The notes under the pieces: model-generated
What the model was told of the DNA's origin: nothing
What the model saw: only the letters and a program-made list of their open reading frames with translations
Databases searched by the model: none
Source of the DNA: Rhodospirillales bacterium
GTDB lineage: Bacteria; Pseudomonadota; Alphaproteobacteria; Acetobacterales; Acetobacteraceae
Assembly (NCBI GenBank): GCA_025352665.1
Contig: JANXSM010000035.1
Coordinates: 62,001-126,000, forward strand
DNA: 64,000 bases
Direction of reading: 5' to 3'
Made by a program: the position numbers and the translations under genes
In this document: positions 8,929-17,836 of the stretch, piece by piece
Position numbering within the stretch: the stretch's first letter is position 1
Layout: every line of letters begins with the position of its first letter

Positions 8929-10926
8929 TCATGAGAGCGCCGTCGACAGGCGACAGTGGTGTTGCCAGCACCCTCGAAGCAGCGTCAGCAAGTTGGCGCC
9001 AAACCTGGGGCCATCGCACAGAGCCGATTGTGCCAGGCGTTCACGCAAAGCGGTTCGCCACGTTGCAAGCAGCGCCGGGTCACGCGCGAGTTTTGCGACA
9101 ATTGCCACATACGCGTTGGCGTCGCGGGCCACGAACTCTGCCAGACCTGCGGCGTTCAAATGGCTCTGCGTATGACGCTCGGCAAAGCTCAGCCCCGGCC
9201 AGGTCACCACGGGCAGTCCCATCCACAAAGCGTCGCAGGTGATGGCGCCGCCGGAGTATGGGCGGGGATCGAGCCCGATATCCATTTCGCCGAGATGGGC
9301 GAGATAGGCGTCAGGTGGCAAGGCGCCGGTGAAGTGAAGTTGCCCGGCAGCGATCCCCGCCGCGGTGAACCAGGTGGTGATGCGCGCCTGCACCTCCGGC
9401 TGTTCGAATCCGGCATAGACGAGATGCAAGCTTGCCCCAGGCCCGCAGGCCTCCTGCAGCACCCTCGCCCAAAGTTGCACCAGGGGCTGGTTGATCTTCG
9501 CCGGATGATGAAAGGCCGCCAATTTAAGTGCCGTTCCACCATGGCTATGCGTGACATCCGGTGCGCTCGGCGGGTCGTAACAGAGATAGCCGTCAGGCAG
9601 CCGCAGCACCTCCTCACGATAGGCGCCATCTTCGTGGTTTGGGACCAAATGGCGATCGGCGATCAGGCCGTCGATCGCTGCGGCACCGGTGGTGCCGAAA
9701 TAACCGGCCCAGCTCAGCTGCACCGGCGCGGGCTTGTGGGCAAACGCACCCAGCCGAATATTTGTCGTGTGGCCGGCCATGTCGATGAGTATGTCGATCT
9801 CGTATTGCGCGATCGTTTCCGCCAATTTCGTGTCGCTCCAGCCGGAGACATCGCGCCAGATGTTGGCACGCGCTCTGAAACGCGCCTCCGTGGCGCTACC
9901 ATCCGGCACACCGGTGTAGGCGGCGACCTCGATCTCGGCCGTATCGAGCGCCTCGATGCCGCGCACCGTGAACTGACCGACGGGATGAGCGCGCAGATCG
10001 CCGGAGACGAGGCCGACACGCAGGCGCCGATCCGGGTCCCGATCGATCGGGTGACGGAGCACGGCGGGGGCCGCGAGTGCCGCCACCCGATCTTGCCAAA
10101 GATGATCATACAGTTTTCGTAGCTGGGCGGCGGTGACGCCGGGCACGTATTGCGCCGCCATCAGGCGGTTGGAAATGACGCCGGGGTCGGCGGGATGCCG
10201 ATCGAGCCAGGCATTGTTGCCCGCAATAGCGGCATCGACGTCACCTAGGCGGAGCTCGAGATCGCCCAGGTTGATTGCCGGCAGCTGCTTTGCGTGATCG
10301 GCGGCGACGGCCCTCCGGTAAAGCCGCAGCGCCTCGCCGATGTCCCAGGCGTCATCGTGCAGCGTCGCGGGGTTGTAGAGGGCCAGCGCGCAATGGGGGT
10401 CACGATCAAGCGCCTGGGCGAAGGCCGCGCGCGCCGCCGCACGCCGGCCGTTGTGCAGCAGCACCAAATCGAATTGGGTCGCAATTTCCGGCACTTGGGC
10501 AAACCGGGCATTCGCCGCGGCCGCCGTGGTTTCGGCTTCGTCGACGCGGCCCAATTTGCCCAGCGCTGCGATCGTATCGAGCCAGATACTCATATCATCG
10601 GGATCAAGGGCCAGAGCGCGCCGGAAATGAAACAAGGCGCGGGTTGCCTTGTCCTCGTGGCGCAGCAAACGCGCGGTCAACGCGTGGGCCGCGGCCATGT
10701 CGGGGCTCGCCTTCAACAGCTTTTCAAGCTGCCGCTGCGCCTCGCGGGGCCGGCCCGTCTCAGCCAGGATCGCAGCGAGGTTGCAGGAGGCGACCGGTTG
10801 CTGCGGCAAGCCGGCCAGGACCTTCAGATACAGCGCCTCTGCGCGGCCGAGGTCGCCGGCGCCGTGGTGGTGCAGCGCTTGGTGCAGCAGGTCCGCCAGA
10901 TCGGCCCGGCGATTCGGGGGCAGCAT
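8929..10926 (-). CDS. TPR repeat protein with O-GlcNAc-transferase-like (GT41) domain
   Basis: A 665-residue protein. Residues ~1-270 hold about six to seven TPR repeats (for example the pair around ALFHFRRALALDPDD). Residues ~290-640 are a GT41/OGT catalytic region: RVGLVSGDLRAHPVGQF, then DILIDMAGHT, then PAPVQLSWAGYFGTTG and DALWMGLPVVTWPG, all hallmarks of UDP-GlcNAc-type protein O-glycosyltransferases. The histidine of HPVGQF and the lysine of HPAKINQP match conserved catalytic-site positions. Bacterial members often modify surface or flagellar proteins; the acceptor here is unknown. It sits between the two halves of the ligase-associated repair cluster, divergent from the helicase, and has no obvious functional link to it. 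Confidence 0.88.
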   Translation of the reverse strand: MLPPNRRADLADLLHQALHHHGAGDLGRAEALYLKVLAGLPQQPVASCNLAAILAETGRPREAQRQLEKLLKASPDMAAAHALTARLLRHEDKATRALFHFRRALALDPDDMSIWLDTIAALGKLGRVDEAETTAAAANARFAQVPEIATQFDLVLLHNGRRAAARAAFAQALDRDPHCALALYNPATLHDDAWDIGEALRLYRRAVAADHAKQLPAINLGDLELRLGDVDAAIAGNNAWLDRHPADPGVISNRLMAAQYVPGVTAAQLRKLYDHLWQDRVAALAAPAVLRHPIDRDPDRRLRVGLVSGDLRAHPVGQFTVRGIEALDTAEIEVAAYTGVPDGSATEARFRARANIWRDVSGWSDTKLAETIAQYEIDILIDMAGHTTNIRLGAFAHKPAPVQLSWAGYFGTTGAAAIDGLIADRHLVPNHEDGAYREEVLRLPDGYLCYDPPSAPDVTHSHGGTALKLAAFHHPAKINQPLVQLWARVLQEACGPGASLHLVYAGFEQPEVQARITTWFTAAGIAAGQLHFTGALPPDAYLAHLGEMDIGLDPRPYSGGAITCDALWMGLPVVTWPGLSFAERHTQSHLNAAGLAEFVARDANAYVAIVAKLARDPALLATWRTALRERLAQSALCDGPRFGANLLTLLRGCWQHHCRLSTALS

Positions 10927-11021
10927 CTTGTTGCCGCTTTCGATCGATTGGACCCCTGTCCCAGGTGATCTGAAACCGACGGCGCAAGCGGACCCGCTTC
11001 CCGTATCGGCCGCGAGGCTTT

Positions 11022-13526
11022 ATGCAGGGCGGCATGACGGGAACATTGCCGGAACTCTTTCGGTCCTGGTTTGCCAGCCGGGGCTGGGCGCCGCGGCCGC
11101 ATCAGCTGGCCGTGCTGGCGGCGGCGCGGGCCGGGCGCAGCACCCTGCTGATCGCGCCCACCGGCGGCGGCAAGACATTGGCTGGGTTTCTGCCGTCTCT
11201 CGTCGAGCTGGCGGAGGCACCGCGGCCTGGCCTGCACACCCTTTATGTCAGCCCGCTGAAAGCGTTATCGGCCGATGTCGCCCGCAACCTCACAGCACCG
11301 GTGACGGAGATGGCGCTCGGCATCTCGATCGAGACCCGCAGCGGCGACACCACGCAGGAGCGGCGGCGGCGGCAGCGGGAGATGCCGCCGAACATGTTGC
11401 TGACCACGCCGGAAAGCCTCGCCGTGCTGCTCTCTCAGCCCCATGCGGCAGAGTTCTTCGCACCTCTGCGCCGCGTGGTGATCGACGAGGCGCATGCCTT
11501 GGCGGGCACCAAGCGCGGCGACCAGCTGGCACTTTGCCTGGCGCGGATCGCAGCCCTTGCCCCTGGCGTGCACCGCATCGGGCTGTCGGCCACCGTCGCC
11601 CATCGCGACGCCATCCGGGCCTATGTCGCGCCGGACGCCGAGATCATCGATGTCGCCGGCGGAGCGGCGCCGGAGATATCGATGATCCTGCCCGAGGGCC
11701 GGCTGCCCTGGTCGGGCCATATGGGGCTGTTCTCGGCACCTGAGATCCTCGCGCGCATTCGCGCAGCCCGCATGACGATCGTCTTCGTCAACACCCGCGC
11801 CCAGGCGGAGCTGATGTTCCAGGAGCTGTGGAAACTCAACGACGAGACGCTGCCAATCGCCATTCATCATGGCAGCCTCGAAATGGTGCAGCGGCTGCGG
11901 GTGGAAGCGGCGATGTCGGAAGGCCTGCTGCGCGCCGTGGTGGCAACATCCTCACTCGATCTCGGCATCGACTGGGGCGGCGTCGACCAGGTGCTGCAGG
12001 TGGGTGCCCCCAAGGGCGTGTCGCGCCTGCTGCAGCGAGTCGGCCGCGCCAATCATCGGATGGATGAGGCCAGCCGGGCGATCCTGGTGCCGGCCAACCG
12101 GTTCGAGGTGCTGGAATGCGAGGCCGCCATCGCGGGGGTGGCCGCGAACGAACTTGACGGCGATCCACCACAACCGGGCGGGCTCGACGTGCTGGCCCAG
12201 CATCTGCTCGGTTGCGCCTGCGCGGCACCGTTCCAGGCGGATGCGATGTTTGCCGAAATCACCCAGGCGGCACCCTACGCAGACCTCACCCGCCGCGATT
12301 TCGACGACACACTGGAATTCGTCGAAAACGGCGGTTACGCGCTGGCTGCCTACGAGACCTATCGCAAGCTGTTCCGCGACAGCGAGGGCTGGTTGCATGT
12401 CCGCTCCGAGCGGGTGATGCGCCAGCACCGGATGAACATCGGCACCATCGTCGAGGCGCCTACGCTCAAGGTGCGTTACGCCGGCCGCGGCCAGGCTCTG
12501 GGGGAAATCGAGGAATATTTCGTCAACATGCTCACTCCCGGCGACACCTTCATGTTCGCCGGCCGCCTGCTGCGGTTCATCCGGCTGCATGAGACGGTCG
12601 TGGAAGTGACGGACGGCGGCACCGGCGAGCCGAAGGTGCCGGCCTATGCCGGCGGGCGCATGCCGATGACCACCAACCTCGCCCGCCGCGTGCGCGCTAT
12701 GCTGAACAGCCCGGAGCTGTGGCAGGATTTTCCGGCGCCGGTCCGCGAATGGCTCGAGCTGCAGGTCAGTCGCTCCGTCATGCCAGGACCTGACGATCTG
12801 CTGGTCGAGACCTTCCCGCGTGGCGACCGCTGGTATCTGGTCGCCTATTGCTTCGAGGGCCGCAACGCGCATCAGAGCCTGGGTATGCTGGTGACCCGCC
12901 GTATGGAGCGCTTCGGGCTGCAGCCGTTGGGCTTCGTCGCCACCGACTATGTGCTGGGCGTGTGGAGTGCCGTCGAGCCCACGGACGTGGCACGGCTGTT
13001 CGAACAGGACATGCTGGGCGAGGACCTCGAGGCCTGGATGGACGACAGCTCCATGCTGCGGCGCACGTTTCGTACCGTGGCCGTCATTGCCGGGCTGATC
13101 GCCCGCCACTATCCAGGCATGGACAAGAACCGACGCCAGGTGACCGTGAATTCCGACCTGATTTACGACGTGCTGCGCAAGCACCAGCCCGACCACATTC
13201 TGCTGCGCGCCACGCGGCTGGATGCCGCGCGCGGGCTTACCGATATCGGCCGCATCGCTGAAATGCTGGTGCGCATCGATGGCCGGGTTCGCCACCAGCG
13301 ACTGCGCCGGGTGAGCCCTCTGGCGGTGCCGGTGCTGCTGGAGATCGGCCGCGAGTCGGTGCGCACCGAAGGGTCGGACGATGCGTTGCTGGAGGAGGCG
13401 GCCCTGATCGCCGAGGCCACAACGGATGCCGAGCCGCCGCCGTTCCGGCCGCGGCCGGTGCCAGCCGTGCATCGGGCCAATGTCGCGCGCAGCAAACGCT
13501 CGCCGCAGGGCAGGCTGTTCGGATGA
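11022..13526 (+). CDS. Ligase-associated DEXH-box helicase (Lhr-Core type)
   Basis: An 834-residue superfamily 2 helicase. Walker A is APTGGGKT near residue 46 and the Walker B box is IDEAHAL near residue 155. SATVAHRD is motif III, and the second RecA domain carries TSSLDLGIDWGGVDQV and LLQRVGRANHR (motif VI). A winged-helix and Lhr-type C-terminal domain fill residues ~400-800. Lhr-Core proteins translocate 3 to 5 on single-stranded DNA. An ATG at 11034 is an alternative start. The stop overlaps the phosphoesterase start by four bases, so the two are coupled; the partners ligase and exonuclease are on the other strand 2.3 kb away. Confidence 0.92.
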   Translation: MQGGMTGTLPELFRSWFASRGWAPRPHQLAVLAAARAGRSTLLIAPTGGGKTLAGFLPSLVELAEAPRPGLHTLYVSPLKALSADVARNLTAPVTEMALGISIETRSGDTTQERRRRQREMPPNMLLTTPESLAVLLSQPHAAEFFAPLRRVVIDEAHALAGTKRGDQLALCLARIAALAPGVHRIGLSATVAHRDAIRAYVAPDAEIIDVAGGAAPEISMILPEGRLPWSGHMGLFSAPEILARIRAARMTIVFVNTRAQAELMFQELWKLNDETLPIAIHHGSLEMVQRLRVEAAMSEGLLRAVVATSSLDLGIDWGGVDQVLQVGAPKGVSRLLQRVGRANHRMDEASRAILVPANRFEVLECEAAIAGVAANELDGDPPQPGGLDVLAQHLLGCACAAPFQADAMFAEITQAAPYADLTRRDFDDTLEFVENGGYALAAYETYRKLFRDSEGWLHVRSERVMRQHRMNIGTIVEAPTLKVRYAGRGQALGEIEEYFVNMLTPGDTFMFAGRLLRFIRLHETVVEVTDGGTGEPKVPAYAGGRMPMTTNLARRVRAMLNSPELWQDFPAPVREWLELQVSRSVMPGPDDLLVETFPRGDRWYLVAYCFEGRNAHQSLGMLVTRRMERFGLQPLGFVATDYVLGVWSAVEPTDVARLFEQDMLGEDLEAWMDDSSMLRRTFRTVAVIAGLIARHYPGMDKNRRQVTVNSDLIYDVLRKHQPDHILLRATRLDAARGLTDIGRIAEMLVRIDGRVRHQRLRRVSPLAVPVLLEIGRESVRTEGSDDALLEEAALIAEATTDAEPPPFRPRPVPAVHRANVARSKRSPQGRLFG

Positions 13527-14242
13527 CGGCGGCACCCATTCATCTCGCCGGCGAACGGCTGATGCTCGATCCCACCGGCGCCCTGCACTGGCCGGCGCAG
13601 CGGCTGCTTGTGGTGGCCGATCTGCATTTCGAGAAATCCACCGCCGCCGCCGCGCGCGGCCAGCTGCTGCCGCCGTTCGACACGCGTGAGACGCTGGCGC
13701 TGCTTTCAGGCCTGATCCGCAAATACGGGCCCCGCACGCTGGTCGCACTCGGCGACAGCTTTCATGACGCAAAAGGCCCTGCCCGACTGCAACCGCGCGA
13801 TCAGGCGAGCATCGCGGCGCTGGCCAAGCAGACCAACATCGTCTGGGTGCACGGCAACCACGACCCCGAGGCGCCGGACGGCCTGGCCGGCGAGAGCACG
13901 CCGGAGTTTCGCGTCGGCCCGCTCATTTTCCGCCACCAGGCGAGCCCTGGGAGGGTGATGGGCGAACTCAGCGGCCATTTCCATCCCAAGGCACATGTGG
14001 CCGTTCGCGGCACCACACTGTGCCGACCTTGTTTCGTGGCTGATGGCTACCGGCTGATGCTGCCGGCGATCGGCGCCTATACCGGCGGGCTCGACGTGCG
14101 CGACGGCGCGATCGCGGGCCTGTTTCCGCGCGGCGGCCGGGTGTTCCTGGTGGGCCGCGAAAGGCTCTACAGCTTTCCATTGGCGGCCCACCGGCAGGCG
14201 CGTAACGCGCAGGCAGAGCCACAGTTGCTGGGTGGGCCATGA
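13523..14242 (+). CDS. pdeM: Ligase-associated metallophosphoesterase (PdeM-like)
   Basis: A 239-residue calcineurin-fold phosphoesterase of the ligase-associated family (PdeM in Pseudomonas-type nomenclature). The metal-binding series is complete: DLHFEK near residue 33, GDSFHD near 78, GNHD near 112 and GHFHPKA near 152. These ligands should hold two metal ions for phosphodiester cleavage. It overlaps the helicase stop by four bases and in turn overlaps the ATG of the broken GNAT gene behind it, so three genes were once translationally coupled. Confidence 0.9.
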   Translation: MTAAPIHLAGERLMLDPTGALHWPAQRLLVVADLHFEKSTAAAARGQLLPPFDTRETLALLSGLIRKYGPRTLVALGDSFHDAKGPARLQPRDQASIAALAKQTNIVWVHGNHDPEAPDGLAGESTPEFRVGPLIFRHQASPGRVMGELSGHFHPKAHVAVRGTTLCRPCFVADGYRLMLPAIGAYTGGLDVRDGAIAGLFPRGGRVFLVGRERLYSFPLAAHRQARNAQAEPQLLGGP

Positions 14243-14427
14243 TCACAACGCACTTTACCATCCGCACGGCAACGCTTGCCGACCTGCCGGCGATGCTGGA
14301 ACTTTATCGCCATCTGATACCAGCCCGCCTTGATGCAGACTCTTCCAGCATCAAGGCGAGCTGGTATCGCGCGCCGGGCTGGCCGGTGGCGGCGCAAAAA
14401 ATACGACTCATGCTGAACCGTCGTTGA
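14239..14427 (+). pseudogene. GNAT acetyltransferase fragment, truncated by palindromic repeats
   Basis: The first ~27 residues (FTIRTATLADLPAMLELYRHL) are a typical GNAT N-terminus and begin at an ATG that overlaps the pdeM stop by four bases. The similarity ends where a large palindrome (14316-14368) begins. The remaining residues are translated repeat DNA, and the stop codon comes from the next repeat (14410-14432). The acetyl-CoA-binding core is missing, so the gene is not functional as an acetyltransferase. The open frame is only 62 codons. Confidence 0.7.
14316..14368. repeat. Palindromic repeat, 21-bp arms
   Basis: Left arm 14316-14336 and right arm 14348-14368 are inverted copies with one mismatch around an 11-base loop. 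The right arm recurs as a direct partial copy at 14449-14465 (one mismatch in 17), so this is a multi-copy element and not a simple terminator. It interrupts the GNAT frame. Confidence 0.8.
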
Positions 14428-14465
14428 CACATCCCTCATATGTCAGCCTCAAGGCGAGTTGGTAT
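14410..14465. repeat. Composite of two palindromic-repeat halves
   Basis: 14410-14432 is a near copy of the left arm of the hairpin at 59780-59830: they share AACCGTCGTTGACACAT, with differences only near the outer end. 14449-14465 is a copy of the arm at 14352-14367. Two different repeat families are therefore joined here. The first half supplies the stop codon of the GNAT fragment, exactly as the 59.8-kb copy supplies the stop of the glycosyltransferase there. Confidence 0.7.
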
Positions 14466-14483
14466 GAGCGGAAATATCCTCTT

Positions 14484-15050
14484 TCAGGCGCGCCGCGATT
14501 GACCTTGGCGCAGCTTGGCGATGAACCGGGCGAGATGCGGGTCGGTTCGGTCGAACGGTGCCTCGTCGAAGGAAAACCAACGAATGGTTTCAAATTCCTC
14601 GTGGTCGAACGCCATCGCCTGCTGACGCCCGGCCCGCACGACATACCAGAGCGAGACATCGATATGCCCGGCGGTGAGGCCCACGGTCTCGGTGCAGGTG
14701 ATCATCACCGGCGCTTCGATTGCGTGCGCCGCGGCAAAGCCGAGTTCTTCCTCGATCTCACGCAGAACGGTCGTTCGCGGGTGTTCGCCCGGCTCGACAT
14801 GTCCGCCCGTGGGTAGCCACATCTGGGCATTGCGATGGTCGACCAGCAGGATGTGATCCCCGTCGACGACGACGGCATACGAAACCAGATGCTGCGCAGG
14901 CGTCGCCGGCCGTGCGCGGCGAAACAGCTCCACACCGGAATCTATCCATGCGATGGCTTCGCCCTGGTGAACGGCTTCCAGTGCATCGAGCGGCGCGATG
15001 GCTTCGATCTCGGCTCTGACGCCGGCACGCAAACGCGGTTCATCTCCCAT
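14484..15050 (-). CDS. NUDIX hydrolase
   Basis: A 188-residue protein with a perfect Nudix box starting near residue 97: GHVEPGE, then REIEEELGF, fitting Gx5Ex7REUxEExGU. Members hydrolyse nucleoside diphosphates linked to another group; the substrate cannot be predicted. A helical N-terminal extension of ~60 residues precedes the fold, as in Nudix proteins of the IPP-isomerase/YfcD-like kind. The frame is open far upstream (to 15764), but that part is antisense to the photolyase. ATG 15050 is the best start. It is divergent from the photolyase gene. Confidence 0.85.
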   Translation of the reverse strand: MGDEPRLRAGVRAEIEAIAPLDALEAVHQGEAIAWIDSGVELFRRARPATPAQHLVSYAVVVDGDHILLVDHRNAQMWLPTGGHVEPGEHPRTTVLREIEEELGFAAAHAIEAPVMITCTETVGLTAGHIDVSLWYVVRAGRQQAMAFDHEEFETIRWFSFDEAPFDRTDPHLARFIAKLRQGQSRRA

Positions 15051-15164
15051 TATGCCAGTGTATACGTCCTCGTGAGCCTGGGCCGCCATTGCCCCTTGAC
15101 GCGGCACGCATCTAGTTTCCGCTGCCGCCGGTATAAATGATACAGAAAGGAGCGTCCGAAGCCC

Positions 15165-16553
15165 ATGATGTCCCCCCAACCTGTGCTGTACTGGTTCCGA
15201 CGCGACCTGCGCCTTGCCGATAACCCTGGGCTCGCGGCGGCGATCGCCACTGGCCGAAAGGTGATCGCGGTGTTCATTCTTGATGAGGAGACCGGCGGAC
15301 GCTGGGCCGCGGGCGCGGCCTCGAAGTGGTGGCTGCACCACTCGCTGTCGGCGCTGGCGGCGGATCTGCAGACGCGGGGCGCCACGCTGGTTCTGCGGCG
15401 CGGGCGGATTGCGACAGAGCTGCCGCGTCTGCTGGCCGAGACCGATGCGTGCGAGGTGCATGTCGGCGAAGCGATCGAACCCTGGGCGCGCCGCGCGATC
15501 GATACCTTGGCACAAACCATTCCGCTGCGTCGCCACCGCACGTCGCTGATGTTTTCTCCAGAGGAAATCCGCACCGGCGCCGGCACGCCGTACAGCGTGT
15601 TCACGCCGTTTTCCAAAGAATGCCGCAAATGCTACACGCCGCACCCGCCAGCTGAAGCACCACGCCAGATTCCAGCGGGCAAAGCCCCGCCCAGCGACAC
15701 GCTGAAAGACTGGGCGCTGCTGCCGTCCCACCCCGACTGGGCCGCCGGCCTGCGTGCGACGCACACACCTGGCGAGGCCGGCGCACAGGCGCGGCTGGCA
15801 AAATTCCTACCCCGTATCGGAGTCTATGGCGAAGCGCGAAATCGGCCGGATCAGCCGGGGACCTCGATGCTGTCGCCGCATTTGGCGTGGGGCGAAATCT
15901 CGCCCGGCGCCATCTGGCACGCCACGCTGGCCCATGCCGGCCGCGACGTTGAGGTGTTTCAGAGCGAGGTGCTCTGGCGGGAATTCTCGGCGCATCTTCT
16001 GTGGAATTCACCCACTCTGCCGGATGCACCGCTCAAACCCCAATATTCTGCCTTTCCGTGGCGCCAGGACAGCGCTGGGCTGACGGCGTGGCAGCAGGGC
16101 CGCACCGGTATCCCGATCGTGGACGCCGGTATGCGCCAGCTTTGGCAGACCGGCTGGATGCACAACCGCGTCCGCATGATCACGGCGAGCTTCCTGATCA
16201 AACATCTGCTGATCCGCTGGCAGGACGGCGAAGCCTGGTTCTGGAATTGCCTGGTTGATGCCGAGCTCGCGGCGAACGCGGCCTCCTGGCAATGGGTCGC
16301 CGGCAGCGGGGCCGACGCGGCACCGTTCTTTCGCATCTTCAACCCAGTGTTGCAGGGCGGGAAGTTCGACCCCGCGGGCGACTACGTGCGCAAATACGTG
16401 CCGGAACTGGCGGATGTTCCGGTCAAGCACATCCACACCCCTTGGGAATCCGCTGTAAAGCCAAGGAATTACCCGACGCCGATTGTCGATCTCGCTTTTG
16501 GTCGCGCTCGGGCCCTGGACGCTTTGAAGATCATCACGAGATCCACGGCATGA
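15165..16553 (+). CDS. phrB: Deoxyribodipyrimidine photolyase (class I/CPD type)
   Basis: A 462-residue flavoprotein that uses blue light to split cyclobutane pyrimidine dimers. The N-terminal Rossmann antenna domain (VLYWFRRDLRLADNPGL) is followed by the FAD-binding helical domain with WREF, GMRQLWQTGWMHNRVRM and the WQWVAGSGADAAPFFRIFNP segment of class I enzymes. An AAAGGAG site lies well placed before the ATG at 15165. It starts a co-directional run of seven genes, most joined by four-base overlaps. Photolyase with a Cfa-like and an amine-oxidase-like gene is a combination seen in singlet-oxygen-induced regulons of related bacteria. Confidence 0.95.
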   Translation: MMSPQPVLYWFRRDLRLADNPGLAAAIATGRKVIAVFILDEETGGRWAAGAASKWWLHHSLSALAADLQTRGATLVLRRGRIATELPRLLAETDACEVHVGEAIEPWARRAIDTLAQTIPLRRHRTSLMFSPEEIRTGAGTPYSVFTPFSKECRKCYTPHPPAEAPRQIPAGKAPPSDTLKDWALLPSHPDWAAGLRATHTPGEAGAQARLAKFLPRIGVYGEARNRPDQPGTSMLSPHLAWGEISPGAIWHATLAHAGRDVEVFQSEVLWREFSAHLLWNSPTLPDAPLKPQYSAFPWRQDSAGLTAWQQGRTGIPIVDAGMRQLWQTGWMHNRVRMITASFLIKHLLIRWQDGEAWFWNCLVDAELAANAASWQWVAGSGADAAPFFRIFNPVLQGGKFDPAGDYVRKYVPELADVPVKHIHTPWESAVKPRNYPTPIVDLAFGRARALDALKIITRSTA

Positions 16554-17836
16554 GCTTAAAACCACGCCTCGCCGTGATCGGTGCCGGCATTTCCGGATTG
16601 TCCGCCGCTTGGCTGGCGCGCCACACCTATGAGGTGTCGCTGTTCGAGGCGGAGCCTCGCGCCGGCGGCCATGCCGATACGCAACTGGTGGAGGTCGCCG
16701 GCGAGCCGGTGGCTGTCGATACCGGCTTCATCGTTTACAACGGTCTTAATTACCCCAATCTGGTCGGCCTGTTCGACCATCTCGGCGTGGTCACCAAACC
16801 GACCGACATGTCGTTCGGCGTGTCGATCGGCCGCGGTCGCATGGAGTATGCCGGCGGCGAACTGGCACAGATGTTTGCCCAGAAGCGGAACCTGATGCGG
16901 CCACGGTTCTGGTCGATGGTGTCGGACATCCTGCGCTTCTATCGCAGCGCCCCCGCTCTGCTGTCAGCCGACCCGAAACTGTCGCTGGGCGAGTGGCTGA
17001 CCGCCAACCACTACGGCGAGGCCTTCGTGAACGACCATATCCTGCCGATGGGCGCTGCCATCTGGTCCGCCTCGGTCGAGGGTATGCGGGCGTTTCCAGT
17101 GCGCCATTTTGCCCGCTTCTTCCAGAACCACGGCCTGCTGCGGATAACCAACCGGCCAGCATGGCGGACGGTGGAGGGCGGCAGCCGGGCCTACGTGGCG
17201 CGCATGCTGGCCGACCTCGGCGATGTTCGGCTCGGCCAGGCCGTCCAGACGGTGACACGCGCAGAGGGCTGCGTGATGATCCAGACCGCAGGGGGCCAAG
17301 AGGCGTTCGATGCCGTCGTGCTTGCCTGCCACGCCGACCAGGCGCTGGCGATTCTCGCGCAGCCTACGGCCGACGAGTGTCGCGTGCTGGGCGCGTTCCG
17401 CTGCCAGGACAATTTCGCGGTGCTGCACACCGATGCGAGCCTGATGCCGGTCCGCCGCGCCGTTTGGTCGGCCTGGAACTATCTCTCCGAGGACGCGACC
17501 GATCACAGCCAGACCGTCAGCGTCACCTACTGGATGAACCGGCTGCAGTCGCTGGAGACGAAGCTGCCCCTGCTCGTCTCGCTCAACCCGCTGCGGCCGC
17601 CGGATCCCGCAGCCGTGCTGCTCACCCGCCACTATCGCCACCCGCAGTTCGACGCCGCGGCGTTGGCGGCACAGGAACAGTTGCCAGCCATCCAGGGCGT
17701 CGGCTGCGTGTATTTCGCTGGCGCCTGGAGCGGTTGGGGTTTCCATGAGGATGGCATCGCCTCGGCGGTACGGGTGGCGAAGCTGCTCGGAATCACGCCG
17801 CCCTGGGAAGCGGTCACCGAACGCGTCGCCGCATGA
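16550..17836 (+). CDS. FAD-dependent amine oxidase-like oxidoreductase
   Basis: A 428-residue flavoprotein. The N-terminal dinucleotide fold reads VIGAGISGLSAAW, followed by the acidic end of strand 2 (LFEAE) and RAGGHA. The C-terminal FAD motif is YFAGAWSGWGFHEDGIASA. Together they match the NAD(P)-binding/amine-oxidase family found next to DUF1365 and Cfa-type genes. In Rhodobacter a member of this family acts in furan fatty acid formation; that role here is inference. ATG 16550 overlaps the photolyase stop by four bases and gives a start directly before the FAD fold; the open frame upstream is a shadow. Confidence 0.87.
   Translation: MSLKPRLAVIGAGISGLSAAWLARHTYEVSLFEAEPRAGGHADTQLVEVAGEPVAVDTGFIVYNGLNYPNLVGLFDHLGVVTKPTDMSFGVSIGRGRMEYAGGELAQMFAQKRNLMRPRFWSMVSDILRFYRSAPALLSADPKLSLGEWLTANHYGEAFVNDHILPMGAAIWSASVEGMRAFPVRHFARFFQNHGLLRITNRPAWRTVEGGSRAYVARMLADLGDVRLGQAVQTVTRAEGCVMIQTAGGQEAFDAVVLACHADQALAILAQPTADECRVLGAFRCQDNFAVLHTDASLMPVRRAVWSAWNYLSEDATDHSQTVSVTYWMNRLQSLETKLPLLVSLNPLRPPDPAAVLLTRHYRHPQFDAAALAAQEQLPAIQGVGCVYFAGAWSGWGFHEDGIASAVRVAKLLGITPPWEAVTERVAA

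Noticed and set aside
11952-13772. 606-codon open frame on the minus strand
   Set aside because: It is wholly antisense to the Lhr-type helicase, has no domain motif and shows the arginine/alanine/histidine-rich composition of a high-GC shadow frame.
15100-15165. A sigma-E/ChrR-type promoter before the photolyase gene
   Set aside because: TGATAC occurs near 15137, but no matching second box at the right distance could be found.
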